NCBI GenBank assembly: GCA_002937495.1
Contig: PTJW01000047.1
Span: forward strand, 1 to 7,530
Length of the DNA stretch: 7,530 nt
Source: Pseudomonadota bacterium
Lineage (GTDB): Bacteria > Pseudomonadota > Alphaproteobacteria > UBA1280 > UBA12223
Direction of reading: 5' to 3'
Both the position numbers and the translations under genes were made by a program. A model generated the notes under the pieces. The model did not search any database. It saw only the letters and a program-made list of their open reading frames with translations, and was not told the DNA's origin. Every line of letters begins with the position of its first letter. Position 1 is the stretch's first letter. Below are positions 1-5,496 of this stretch, in pieces.

Positions 1-35
1 CAAGTTTTAAATGTCAAAAAATAAATTAAGTAAAT

Positions 36-64
36 TTGAGAATATAATTAATTTATGTTATAAA
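36..64 (+). promoter_or_regulatory. Promoter of the Ppx/GppA gene
   Basis: A sigma70-like pair is visible: TTGAGA at 36-41, a 17-base spacer, and TATAAA at 59-64. The -10 is preceded by TGT, an extended -10. Transcription would start near base 71, leaving a leader of about 24 bases before the ATG at 95. It lies inside the longer open frame that begins at base 11, which argues that the first 28 codons of that frame are not translated. Assigned by eye. Confidence 0.6.
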
Positions 65-94
65 TATATGTCTAAAATAAAAAGAGGTGTTTAT

Positions 95-1024
95 ATGAAA
101 TCTAATTTATATGCAGGTATTGATATTGGTTCAGGAAGTGCAAGATTAGCAATTTGTGAAGTTAATGAAAACAAAGCTAAAACAAAATACTTTGAACTAT
201 TTGGTCATTCATTAGGTAATGATAATAGAAACTTAGGTTATTTTTCAGATGACTCAATGCAAAATGCTATTGATATGTTTAAATCTATTTTAGATAAATG
301 TGAAGTTGAAGATGTTGAAAAGGTTGAATTTTCAGCAACAGAGGCTATTAGAGCTGCAGATAATTCAAAAGAATTTTTAGAAAAAGTAAAAACAGACTTA
401 AATATTGATATTAGAATTCTAGATGAAGAAGAAGAGGCTACTTTTGCATATTTAGGAGCAACTAAGTTATTTGATACAAACTCTAAAAATGTTTTAGTTA
501 TGGATATTGGTCGAGGTAGTGTAGAGTTTGCTTTAGGGTCTGCAAAATTAGATAAGCCAACTCATTATGAAAGTCATAAAATTGGTACAATGGTATTTAA
601 AAATAGATTAGATGATAAGTCTAATTTAAAGACTTCATTTAATAGTATTGTTACAGATGTAGAAAATGATATTTTAAATACTTTAAAAAAATGGAATGTA
701 AAGTTTGAACAAACAGATCAAATAATTTCATTAGGTATGAGTTTATTTACATATGGTTATTTAAATAATTATACAGAAAAAGAAATGGTTAAAGCTGAAG
801 GTTTAGAACTAAGCTTAAATGAAGTTAAAAAATATGTAGATGAACAATTAGAATTTTTAAAACAAGGTGTTTGCAGTAAGCAGCAAGCAGGGGTTATATC
901 TCAAGGCGATATACCAGTATTAGCAACATTAATTGGCTTAATGAATGCTACAGGATTAAACAAAGTAATGCTTGGTAGAACAAGAATCCCGCAAGGTATT
1001 GCATTACAGCTAGCAAATAAATAA
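95..1024 (+). CDS. ppx: Ppx/GppA family phosphatase (exopolyphosphatase-like)
   Basis: A 309-aa protein of the ASKHA fold. Ppx/GppA enzymes hydrolyse terminal phosphates of polyphosphate and/or convert pppGpp to ppGpp in the cytoplasm. Visible motifs are the N-terminal phosphate loop GIDIGSGSARL (residues 8-18), ATEAIRAADN (81-90), the acidic cluster DEEEEA (110-115) holding the expected catalytic Glu, the second loop DIGRGSVE (137-144) and a C-terminal stretch ending TRIPQGIALQ (296-305). The start at 95 is chosen because AGAGGTG (83-89) sits 5 bases upstream and a promoter ends at 64; the open frame extends back to base 11 without a ribosome site. The protein is short for the family and lacks the C-terminal HD-like domain of E. 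coli Ppx. Arg140 replaces the middle Gly of the usual DIGGGS, and SLGMSL (212-217) stands where a GGT-type adenosine loop is expected. The family is clear; polyphosphatase versus pppGpp phosphatase cannot be decided, so the symbol is provisional. Confidence 0.88.
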   Translation: MKSNLYAGIDIGSGSARLAICEVNENKAKTKYFELFGHSLGNDNRNLGYFSDDSMQNAIDMFKSILDKCEVEDVEKVEFSATEAIRAADNSKEFLEKVKTDLNIDIRILDEEEEATFAYLGATKLFDTNSKNVLVMDIGRGSVEFALGSAKLDKPTHYESHKIGTMVFKNRLDDKSNLKTSFNSIVTDVENDILNTLKKWNVKFEQTDQIISLGMSLFTYGYLNNYTEKEMVKAEGLELSLNEVKKYVDEQLEFLKQGVCSKQQAGVISQGDIPVLATLIGLMNATGLNKVMLGRTRIPQGIALQLANK

Positions 1025-1025
1025 A

Positions 1026-1053
1026 AAAAGGCATCCACTTAAGGATGCCTTTT
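1026..1053. terminator. Bidirectional intrinsic terminator
   Basis: An 11-bp perfect stem (1026-1036 with 1043-1053, GGCATCC core) encloses the 6-base loop ACTTAA. It begins right after the Ppx/GppA stop and lies before the stop of the convergent gene at 1070. The minus-strand reading ends in seven T residues, the plus-strand reading in four, so it should serve both genes and work best for the minus one. Confidence 0.85.
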
Positions 1054-1069
1054 CGATTATTTAGTTATG

Positions 1070-1348
1070 TTAAAATGCCATTGTTAAAACAACACCAATT
1101 GACTTTAAGAAAGATTCTATCATTTGATCATTAGTTCCAACGATTTGTGTAGAGTTATCTACTTCTTCCAGTTTATCACCAAGACGACCAGCATCAAGCG
1201 TTACAGCGGATTTAAATGCATATCGAGCACCAAGTAGCATATCTGCAAGTAAGTAAGGCCCAGCTAATGAAGTTGCAAGTCGCTCAAGATCTCTAATAGT
1301 TTTTACATCAGAGTTGTGACGAATGTTAGTAATAATATTTATACCCAT
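1070..1348 (-). CDS. Small protein of unknown function (92 aa)
   Basis: I do not recognise this protein. The start at 1348 is chosen because AAGGAAG (1355-1361) lies 6 bases upstream, a strong Shine-Dalgarno site; the frame stays open to 1402 (TTG) without one. The sequence begins MGINIITNIRHNSDV. It has an alanine/leucine-rich, probably helical middle (about residues 24-45, including GPYLLADMLLGARY) and a hydrophobic end (GVVLTMAF). No clear membrane span or signal peptide is seen. G+C is about 41% over 1141-1320 by my count, higher than in the flanking Ppx/GppA and NagZ genes. It is convergent with the Ppx/GppA gene and shares a terminator with it; upstream lies the terminator of the NagZ gene, so it is probably transcribed alone. 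No good promoter was found; a weak candidate is TTGTTT, 16 bases, TAGTAT. Confidence 0.7.
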   Translation of the reverse strand: MGINIITNIRHNSDVKTIRDLERLATSLAGPYLLADMLLGARYAFKSAVTLDAGRLGDKLEEVDNSTQIVGTNDQMIESFLKSIGVVLTMAF

Positions 1349-1448
1349 AAGGTACTTCCTTAAGTAAGTAAAGAATACTAAGAAAAAACTCATAAAAAAC
1401 AAGCAGTAAGAGTCACAGAAATAAATTTATTATAAAAAAATAATTACA

Positions 1449-1487
1449 AAATTATAGCCTTAATGTAATATCTTAAGGCTATAATTT
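1449..1487 (-). terminator. Intrinsic terminator of the NagZ gene
   Basis: A 15-bp perfect stem (1449-1463 with 1473-1487, core ATAGCCTTAA) has a 9-base loop. In the minus direction it follows the NagZ stop by about 28 bases and runs into a T-rich tract that includes seven consecutive T residues. Confidence 0.75.
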
Positions 1488-1515
1488 CAGGTGTTTGGTA
1501 TTATTTTTTAGATTA

Positions 1516-2613
1516 CTATTCATCTTCTGGGTTTAGTGGTTCAACATCAACAGAGAAAATATACTTTTCTTTCATTTGCATAATTCGTTGGTATGACTCA
1601 TTAATTCTACAAACTGGGATAATACCATCCTCAACCTTTTGAACAATAATATCAATAGCCTTTTCAATTCTAGAAAGATCTTTATCATGCCCGTTACCAA
1701 TTAGTAGAACATCACCACCAGCATTAATAAATCTTGTTAAAATTTCTTCAAAGCTGTAGTTGTTTCTTAAAGCAAACATATCAATGTCATCACTAATAAT
1801 AACACCTTTAAATCCCATTTTTTCTCGTAATAGCTCTGTTTGTGTTTTGTATGATAATGTAGCAGGGTAGTTTTCATCTAGTTGTTTATTAAATGTATGA
1901 GCAACAAGTAAGGCATCTAACTTTTTATTGTTAATTGCATGTTCAAAAGGCTTAAGTTCATACTCAACCCAAGTATCCGTTACATCAACAAAGCCCATGT
2001 GAGTGTCGCTTCTTGCAGAACCATGCCCAGGGAAGTGTTTACCTACAGAAATAATACCGTTTTCATTATGTGCTTTAATAACTTCACGACAATGACGATA
2101 AACAGTTTCAGGGTTATTACTAAATGATCTTTCTAAATCACCAATAATAGGGCAACGCCTAAAGCTTAAATCCATTACTGGAGAGAAGTTGAAGTTAATA
2201 CCAACAGATTTCATTAAAATAGCAAGTTTTAAAGCAGCTAAGTATGTATGTTGTAAATTATCTCTTTCACCTAATGCAAAGTAAGATGGAATTTCAGAAT
2301 CAAAACCATAACTTTTTTTAAGACGGTTAACCTTACCACCTTCAATATCAGCACCAATAAATAATGGAGTTGGTGCAAACTCTTGTAAAGTTTTTGTTAA
2401 AGTTGCTAATTGCTTAGGAGATCTAATATTTCGGTTATATGACTTTTCGTATGAGTAATAGTCAAAATAGATAACTCCACCTAAATTATGTTTTTGAATG
2501 TTTTTAACAATATCTGAGTCTTCATTTACCTTTGAATCATGGAAACCAACAAATAACATTTGGCCAATTTTATGACGCAGATGCTCTAGCTTTGTGTTAG
2601 TTTCAATATTCAT
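1516..2613 (-). CDS. nagZ: NagZ-like beta-N-acetylhexosaminidase, glycoside hydrolase family 3
   Basis: A 365-aa, single-domain GH3 enzyme. NagZ removes N-acetylglucosamine from anhydromuropeptides in the cytoplasm during peptidoglycan recycling, and in some bacteria its product influences beta-lactamase induction. Signatures: GADIEGGKVNRL (87-98), matching the usual DQEGGRVQR; NFSPVMDL (142-149); GKHFPGHGSARSDTH (191-205), the NagZ loop whose His and Asp assist acid/base catalysis; and GVIISDDIDM (270-279), where the first Asp after Ser (residue 275) is the expected nucleophile. No signal peptide is seen, which fits a cytoplasmic location. The length is slightly above the 341 aa of E. coli NagZ, with an acidic tail (VEPLNPEDE). 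The start is the first ATG; the frame continues to a TTG at 2676, but that lies at the predicted transcription start. The ribosome site is weak. Oddities: Ile90 replaces the common Gln of DQEGG, and two extra residues sit in IGDLERS. The gene has its own promoter and terminator. Confidence 0.93.
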   Translation of the reverse strand: MNIETNTKLEHLRHKIGQMLFVGFHDSKVNEDSDIVKNIQKHNLGGVIYFDYYSYEKSYNRNIRSPKQLATLTKTLQEFAPTPLFIGADIEGGKVNRLKKSYGFDSEIPSYFALGERDNLQHTYLAALKLAILMKSVGINFNFSPVMDLSFRRCPIIGDLERSFSNNPETVYRHCREVIKAHNENGIISVGKHFPGHGSARSDTHMGFVDVTDTWVEYELKPFEHAINNKKLDALLVAHTFNKQLDENYPATLSYKTQTELLREKMGFKGVIISDDIDMFALRNNYSFEEILTRFINAGGDVLLIGNGHDKDLSRIEKAIDIIVQKVEDGIIPVCRINESYQRIMQMKEKYIFSVDVEPLNPEDE

Positions 2614-2682
2614 AGGTATTAGCTCGCTATATTTAGGTGTTATTAAATGGTTGTTACAATACTTTATATTGCACAATAATAG

Positions 2683-2710
2683 GTTATAATATTTAACGGT
2701 AAATAGTCAA
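2683..2710 (-). promoter_or_regulatory. Promoter of the NagZ gene
   Basis: Read on the minus strand: TTGACT (2710-2705), a 16-base spacer, and TATAAC (2688-2683). Both hexamers match consensus at 5 of 6. The start of transcription would be near 2676, giving a leader of about 63 bases. It lies just past the terminator of the upstream 55-aa gene. Confidence 0.65.
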
Positions 2711-2724
2711 TGCTGAAAATACAA

Positions 2725-2752
2725 AAAAAGGCTACAATTAAGTAGCCTTTTT
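2725..2752 (-). terminator. Intrinsic terminator of the 55-aa gene
   Basis: An 11-bp perfect stem (2725-2735 with 2742-2752, core GGCTAC) has loop AATTAA and, in the minus direction, seven T residues (opposite 2723-2729). It lies 30 bases after the 55-aa stop and separates that gene from the NagZ promoter. Its existence supports transcription across 2783-2950. Confidence 0.82.
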
Positions 2753-2782
2753 GTTTTCATTAAAGGTAGTGTAATAAAGATG

Positions 2783-2950
2783 TCACGCCCCCATATCATC
2801 AATAAAACCTGCAAAATACAGGCAGTGGGGTTTGGCAGTTTGTAGTATTTCAGGAACTTCGCCTTTAAGTGGGCGATGCACTCCATGAACTACATGAATA
2901 CCAGCAGCTAGAAACAGCTTTTGTGTTTCTTTATTAAGAATTTTAGACAT
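2783..2950 (-). CDS. Short histidine-rich protein of unknown function (55 aa)
   Basis: A small ORF found by reading the minus strand: ATG at 2950-2948, TGA at 2785-2783. AAGGG lies 6 bases upstream of the ATG (rc of 2957-2961), in the context TTAAGGGACAAGT, like the strong site of the 92-aa gene. A terminator follows, so this is a complete expression unit. The protein begins MSKILNKETQKLFLAAGIHV and ends YFAGFIDDMGA. Histidines are spaced H19-x2-H22-x2-H25, with H42-C43 further on, which might bind a metal, but I know of no family with this pattern. G+C is about 46% over 2781-2880, above the neighbours. It is divergent from rlmE; TATAAA about 26 bases upstream of the ATG could be its -10, but no good -35 is seen. 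Function unknown; a non-coding transcript is the alternative. Confidence 0.62.
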   Translation of the reverse strand: MSKILNKETQKLFLAAGIHVVHGVHRPLKGEVPEILQTAKPHCLYFAGFIDDMGA

Positions 2951-3008
2951 ACTTGTCCCTTAAGAGTAATGAATGTACTTATTTATACTTTTTTATGAAA
3001 GAAAATAA

Positions 3009-3037
3009 ATGACATTTTGTTAGAAAAATGATATATA
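3009..3037 (+). promoter_or_regulatory. Candidate rlmE promoter
   Basis: ATGACA (3009-3014, 5 of 6 to the -35 consensus), a 17-base spacer, and TATATA (3032-3037, 4 of 6), preceded by TGA, an extended -10. The start would be near 3044 with a leader of about 28 bases. The region is very AT-rich, so alternatives exist. Confidence 0.45.
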
Positions 3038-3071
3038 TTAGATATTAACTAGTTAAATTAAGAGAGATATT

Positions 3072-3791
3072 ATGATACAAAAAAGAAAAGCTTCATCAAT
3101 TGTTGCCGGTAGAAAAAGAGAATCAGGCAAGAAAAAGCTAACTAAATACCATACAAAACTTGATAAAAAAATGAAAAGCTCATCACAAGCTTACCTTAAG
3201 CGTCAAGCTAAAGACATTTATGTTAAAATGGCTGTAGAGCAAGGTTTTAGAAGTAGAGCTGCTTATAAACTAGTGCATTTAAATGGTGAGTATAACCTAT
3301 TAAAACCAGGCATGAGCATTGTAGATTTAGGCTGTGCGCCAGGCTCATGGTTAGAAGTTATTGAAAAAGAATTAGGCAAAAACTGTACTGTTATTGGTAT
3401 GGATAAAATTGCAATTGAGCCAGTAGGTGATTACAACTTTATTCAAGGTGACTTTACAGAAGAAGAGACATTTAACCAAGTAGTAGACTTATGCCCTAAA
3501 GGTGTAGATTTGGTACTTTCAGATATGGCACCTGAAACTACAGGTCATAGAGAAACAGACCACATTAGATCAATGATGCTTGCAAATATTGCAGTTGACT
3601 TTGCATATAAAGCATTAAAACCAGGTGGTAACTTTGTGGCTAAGTTTTTCCAGGGTGGTGAAGAGCAAGAAATGAGAAATGAACTAAGAAAACATTTTGA
3701 TAAAGTTCAGTTTACAAAGCCAGAATCTTCAAGAAGAGAATCAAAAGAAATGTTCATTATTTGCTTTGGTTATAAAGGCAAGAAAGATTAG
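3072..3791 (+). CDS. rlmE: 23S rRNA (uridine-2'-O)-methyltransferase RlmE (FtsJ/RrmJ)
   Basis: A 239-aa SAM-dependent methyltransferase. The family methylates the 2'-OH of U2552 (E. coli numbering) in the A-loop of 23S rRNA on the 50S subunit, a late assembly step. The K-D-K-E catalytic tetrad is present: Lys66 (FRSRAAYKL), Asp151 (SDMAPETTGH), Lys191 (FVAKFFQGG) and Glu226 (RRESKEMFI). The SAM-binding glycine motif is VDLGCAPGSW (84-93), followed by Asp111 and GDF (126-128). About 35 basic residues precede the domain, as in many alphaproteobacterial RlmE proteins; the E. coli protein has 209 aa. APGSW replaces the usual APGGW. The start is supported by AGAGAG (3061-3066), 5 bases upstream. 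It is transcribed alone, flanked by a divergent small gene and a strong terminator. Confidence 0.96.
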   Translation: MIQKRKASSIVAGRKRESGKKKLTKYHTKLDKKMKSSSQAYLKRQAKDIYVKMAVEQGFRSRAAYKLVHLNGEYNLLKPGMSIVDLGCAPGSWLEVIEKELGKNCTVIGMDKIAIEPVGDYNFIQGDFTEEETFNQVVDLCPKGVDLVLSDMAPETTGHRETDHIRSMMLANIAVDFAYKALKPGGNFVAKFFQGGEEQEMRNELRKHFDKVQFTKPESSRRESKEMFIICFGYKGKKD

Positions 3792-3799
3792 TCAAATAA

Positions 3800-3833
3800 A
3801 AAAAATAGCTCCTTAATTAAGGAGCTATTTTTT
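3800..3833. terminator. Bidirectional terminator, perfect palindrome
   Basis: A 34-base perfect palindrome (17-base arms, centre between 3816 and 3817, core AGCTCCTTAATTAAGGAGCT), flanked by eight A residues (3798-3805) on one side and six T residues (3828-3833) on the other. It lies 8 bases after the rlmE stop and 2 bases before the stop of the convergent gene, so it ends both transcripts. Confidence 0.88.
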
Positions 3834-3835
3834 GT

Positions 3836-4477
3836 TTATTTAATTTGGCTTAAAATGCCACGCTTTTTATTTGGCGTATTATCGATAAGAATTTGACGAA
3901 TAGGTGCGTCAAGCGAGTTTAAAATATTATGAGTGTTGCAAATATTAATAGCAGCACTCATACTCATAGCAAATGACTGTGAGCCACTTTCACCATTAGT
4001 GATAAGCTGCTTAATGTAAAGACCCAGAACTTTTTCTTTGGTGTCTTTGTAAAGTTGCAGTGGCACATTTAATGTATGCAATGAAACATTGAAGTTTTCA
4101 ATATTACGACGGATAGATTCAACCAAGTGATATTTAACACCTAATGAAACTTCTGGATTATTTGCTGTTTCAATAAATTGAGAAATATCTTGCTCAACTG
4201 TTTTTTCACTGTGTCGAATCATTTTTTGTTTTGCATAGCTAATATTAAATTTAAAATCTGAATTGTCAGAAATAAAGCTTATTTTGCTCATAGTTATATA
4301 AATGTTTATTTTGGCCTTAAATTCATGTAAAGAAATTTCTTTTACATCATGTATTCCAATAAAAAATTCATGAAATTCCTTAGCTTGTTCGATCAGTCGT
4401 TTTTTATCAGAACGGTATTTGCTTAAAGCAAGTTTTGATACTTCAGATTCACTTACAATACTTAGTTTATTTGACAT
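3836..4477 (-). CDS. Protein of unknown function (213 aa)
   Basis: I do not recognise this protein. It starts MSNKLSIVSESEV. The start at 4477 is chosen because AAAAGG (4489-4484) lies 6 bases upstream and a promoter predicts a transcript start near 4519; the frame stays open to a TTG at 4516 without a ribosome site. The composition is lysine/serine/isoleucine-rich and looks mostly helical and soluble, with no signal peptide or membrane span. Features: a charged helical start (17-60); a stretch 116-139 with YHLVESI and then LHTLNVP; a serine/glycine-rich loop NGESGSQS (161-168); and a basic tail (TPNKKRGILSQIK). It is convergent with rlmE and shares its terminator. The leader contains a 19-base element that recurs (17/19) before the 186-aa gene. 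A secreted effector or a lineage-specific regulator is possible, but nothing in the sequence decides this. Confidence 0.85.
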   Translation of the reverse strand: MSNKLSIVSESEVSKLALSKYRSDKKRLIEQAKEFHEFFIGIHDVKEISLHEFKAKINIYITMSKISFISDNSDFKFNISYAKQKMIRHSEKTVEQDISQFIETANNPEVSLGVKYHLVESIRRNIENFNVSLHTLNVPLQLYKDTKEKVLGLYIKQLITNGESGSQSFAMSMSAAINICNTHNILNSLDAPIRQILIDNTPNKKRGILSQIK

Positions 4478-4478
4478 A

Positions 4479-4497
4479 AAGAGCCTTTTATTAAGAA
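4479..4497 (-). repeat. Leader element, copy 1
   Basis: Read on the minus strand, TTCTTAATAAAAGGCTCTT ends 1 base before the ATG at 4477 and contains the ribosome site. It matches 17 of 19 bases with copy 2 at 6069-6087, in the same orientation and also just before a start codon. Confidence 0.5.
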
Positions 4498-4525
4498 CGG
4501 GAATATTGGTTAACAATAGAAATTT

Positions 4526-4554
4526 AATATATTGATTTTTTTATGAAAATGCAA
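4526..4554 (-). promoter_or_regulatory. Promoter of the 213-aa gene
   Basis: Minus strand: TTGCAT (4554-4549), a 17-base spacer, and TATATT (4531-4526, 5 of 6). The transcript would start near 4519, giving a leader of about 42 bases. It abuts the preceding terminator. Confidence 0.5.
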
Positions 4555-4555
4555 T

Positions 4556-4584
4556 AAAAAAAGGTGCTAGATAGCACCTTTTTT
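4556..4584 (-). terminator. Intrinsic terminator upstream of the 213-aa gene
   Basis: A stem of GGTGCT/AGCACC (4563-4568 with 4573-4578) with a 4-base loop, extended by A/T pairs (4557-4562 with 4579-4584). In the minus direction it ends in seven T residues. It is the second terminator in a row on this strand after the 216-aa gene, so it is either a back-up or the end of a short transcript from 4585-4674. Confidence 0.7.
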
Positions 4585-4674
4585 GTTGCATTATAGTAGT
4601 CCCATTAAGAAAAAATGGAAAATTAAGGTTTTAGAACCTACATAATTTAAGTATTAAAGCCTTTAAAGTTAATA

Positions 4675-4702
4675 AAAAAGCACCTTAAAAAAGATGCTTT
4701 TT
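4675..4702 (-). terminator. Intrinsic terminator of the 216-aa gene
   Basis: A 12-pair stem with one C-A mismatch (4675-4686 with 4691-4702) and a 4-base A loop, with T runs in either direction. It begins 28 bases after the 216-aa stop. Confidence 0.65.
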
Positions 4703-4729
4703 GCTAGTCGATTAAATAAGTTTGTAAAA

Positions 4730-5380
4730 CTATATATTTAAATTTTTTTCATTAAATAATTTTAGAAAACTCTCAGCATCATTAGCAATATCAGAGTAAT
4801 CAAAAAAATTAAAATCACAGCATTTTTTTATCTTTTCATATGATTTATCGATATTTTGATAATCTTTTAAGTTTTGAAACTCTTGCTTTGCCTGCTTTAA
4901 CAAAGCTTTACTCATTACCGAGTTATACTCTTCTTCAAGAGCGCTTGTTAAAGTTAACTCTTCCATTAGTGATTTAATATCTAAGCAAACATAAGTGCAG
5001 TCATTATTTTTACCTACATTATATGAACAATGGCCTGTTTTGATGAATTCTTCAAGATAGTTTAATAACATACGAATTTTTTCAAAATAAGCACCGCTTA
5101 CATAGTCAGTAATACTTGTAGATATTGATGGATGTTGTTGATTAATATCTTTTAAACTAGCAAGGTGTTTACTAACAAAGTTAAAATCTTCATTAATTTC
5201 ATTAATTGATTCGATCAATGAGTCAATATCAGAATTTGGTAAACGAAGCTCAGATAAATAAGCACTAATATGCTCAAAAAGATGATAGTAAATATTAGCT
5301 GCTAATTGATTTTTATCCACATCATTTAATTGATACCCCATAGATTCAATAAGGGATTTTTTTAGATGTACTTTAAACAT
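4730..5380 (-). CDS. Protein of unknown function (216 aa)
   Basis: I do not recognise this protein. It starts MFKVHLKKSLIESMGYQL. The ribosome site CGGAG (5390-5386), 5 bases upstream, fixes the start at 5380; the open frame reaches 5449 but without a site. It is acidic, leucine/asparagine-rich and probably all-helical: helices around 25-47 (ending LSELRLP), 51-79, 98-115 (YFEKIRMLLNYLEEF), 134-175 and 178-212. A cysteine group, H117-C118, C128, C132 and C187-C188, could coordinate a metal or be incidental. No signal peptide or membrane span is seen. G+C is about 26% over 4741-4980 by my count, typical for this window. It has its own promoter and terminator. Confidence 0.82.
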   Translation of the reverse strand: MFKVHLKKSLIESMGYQLNDVDKNQLAANIYYHLFEHISAYLSELRLPNSDIDSLIESINEINEDFNFVSKHLASLKDINQQHPSISTSITDYVSGAYFEKIRMLLNYLEEFIKTGHCSYNVGKNNDCTYVCLDIKSLMEELTLTSALEEEYNSVMSKALLKQAKQEFQNLKDYQNIDKSYEKIKKCCDFNFFDYSDIANDAESFLKLFNEKNLNI

Positions 5381-5413
5381 AACTGCTCCGGTAAAAAAAC
5401 TTTTGGTTGGTAT

Positions 5414-5441
5414 ATTATATACAACACCAAAAATGTATAAA
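5414..5441 (-). promoter_or_regulatory. Promoter of the 216-aa gene
   Basis: Minus strand: TTTATA (5441-5436, 4 of 6), a 16-base spacer, and a perfect TATAAT (5419-5414). The leader would be about 27 bases. An interrupted inverted repeat, GTTG-G-TATA...TATA-CAAC (5406-5425), covers the -10 and may be an operator. Confidence 0.5.
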
Positions 5442-5454
5442 TTAAGCAAAAATA

Positions 5455-5478
5455 AAGGCCACTCTATTGAGTGGCCTT
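5455..5478 (-). terminator. Intrinsic terminator of the 186-aa gene
   Basis: A 10-bp perfect stem, AAGGCCACTC/GAGTGGCCTT (5455-5464 with 5469-5478), loop TATT, followed on the minus strand by TATTTTTG. It lies 18 bases after the stop of the 186-aa gene. Confidence 0.82.
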
Positions 5479-5496
5479 GCTTAACGATTGTTGAGT

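Noticed and set aside
11..94. N-terminal extension of the Ppx/GppA frame from an ATG at 11
   Set aside because: It has no ribosome site and is crossed by a good promoter (36-64). The ATG at 95 has AGAGGTG at the right distance, and the family motif begins right after it.
1939..2127. Plus-strand open frame of 62 codons inside nagZ
   Set aside because: It overlaps the catalytic region of a well-supported gene on the other strand and has no recognisable protein features.
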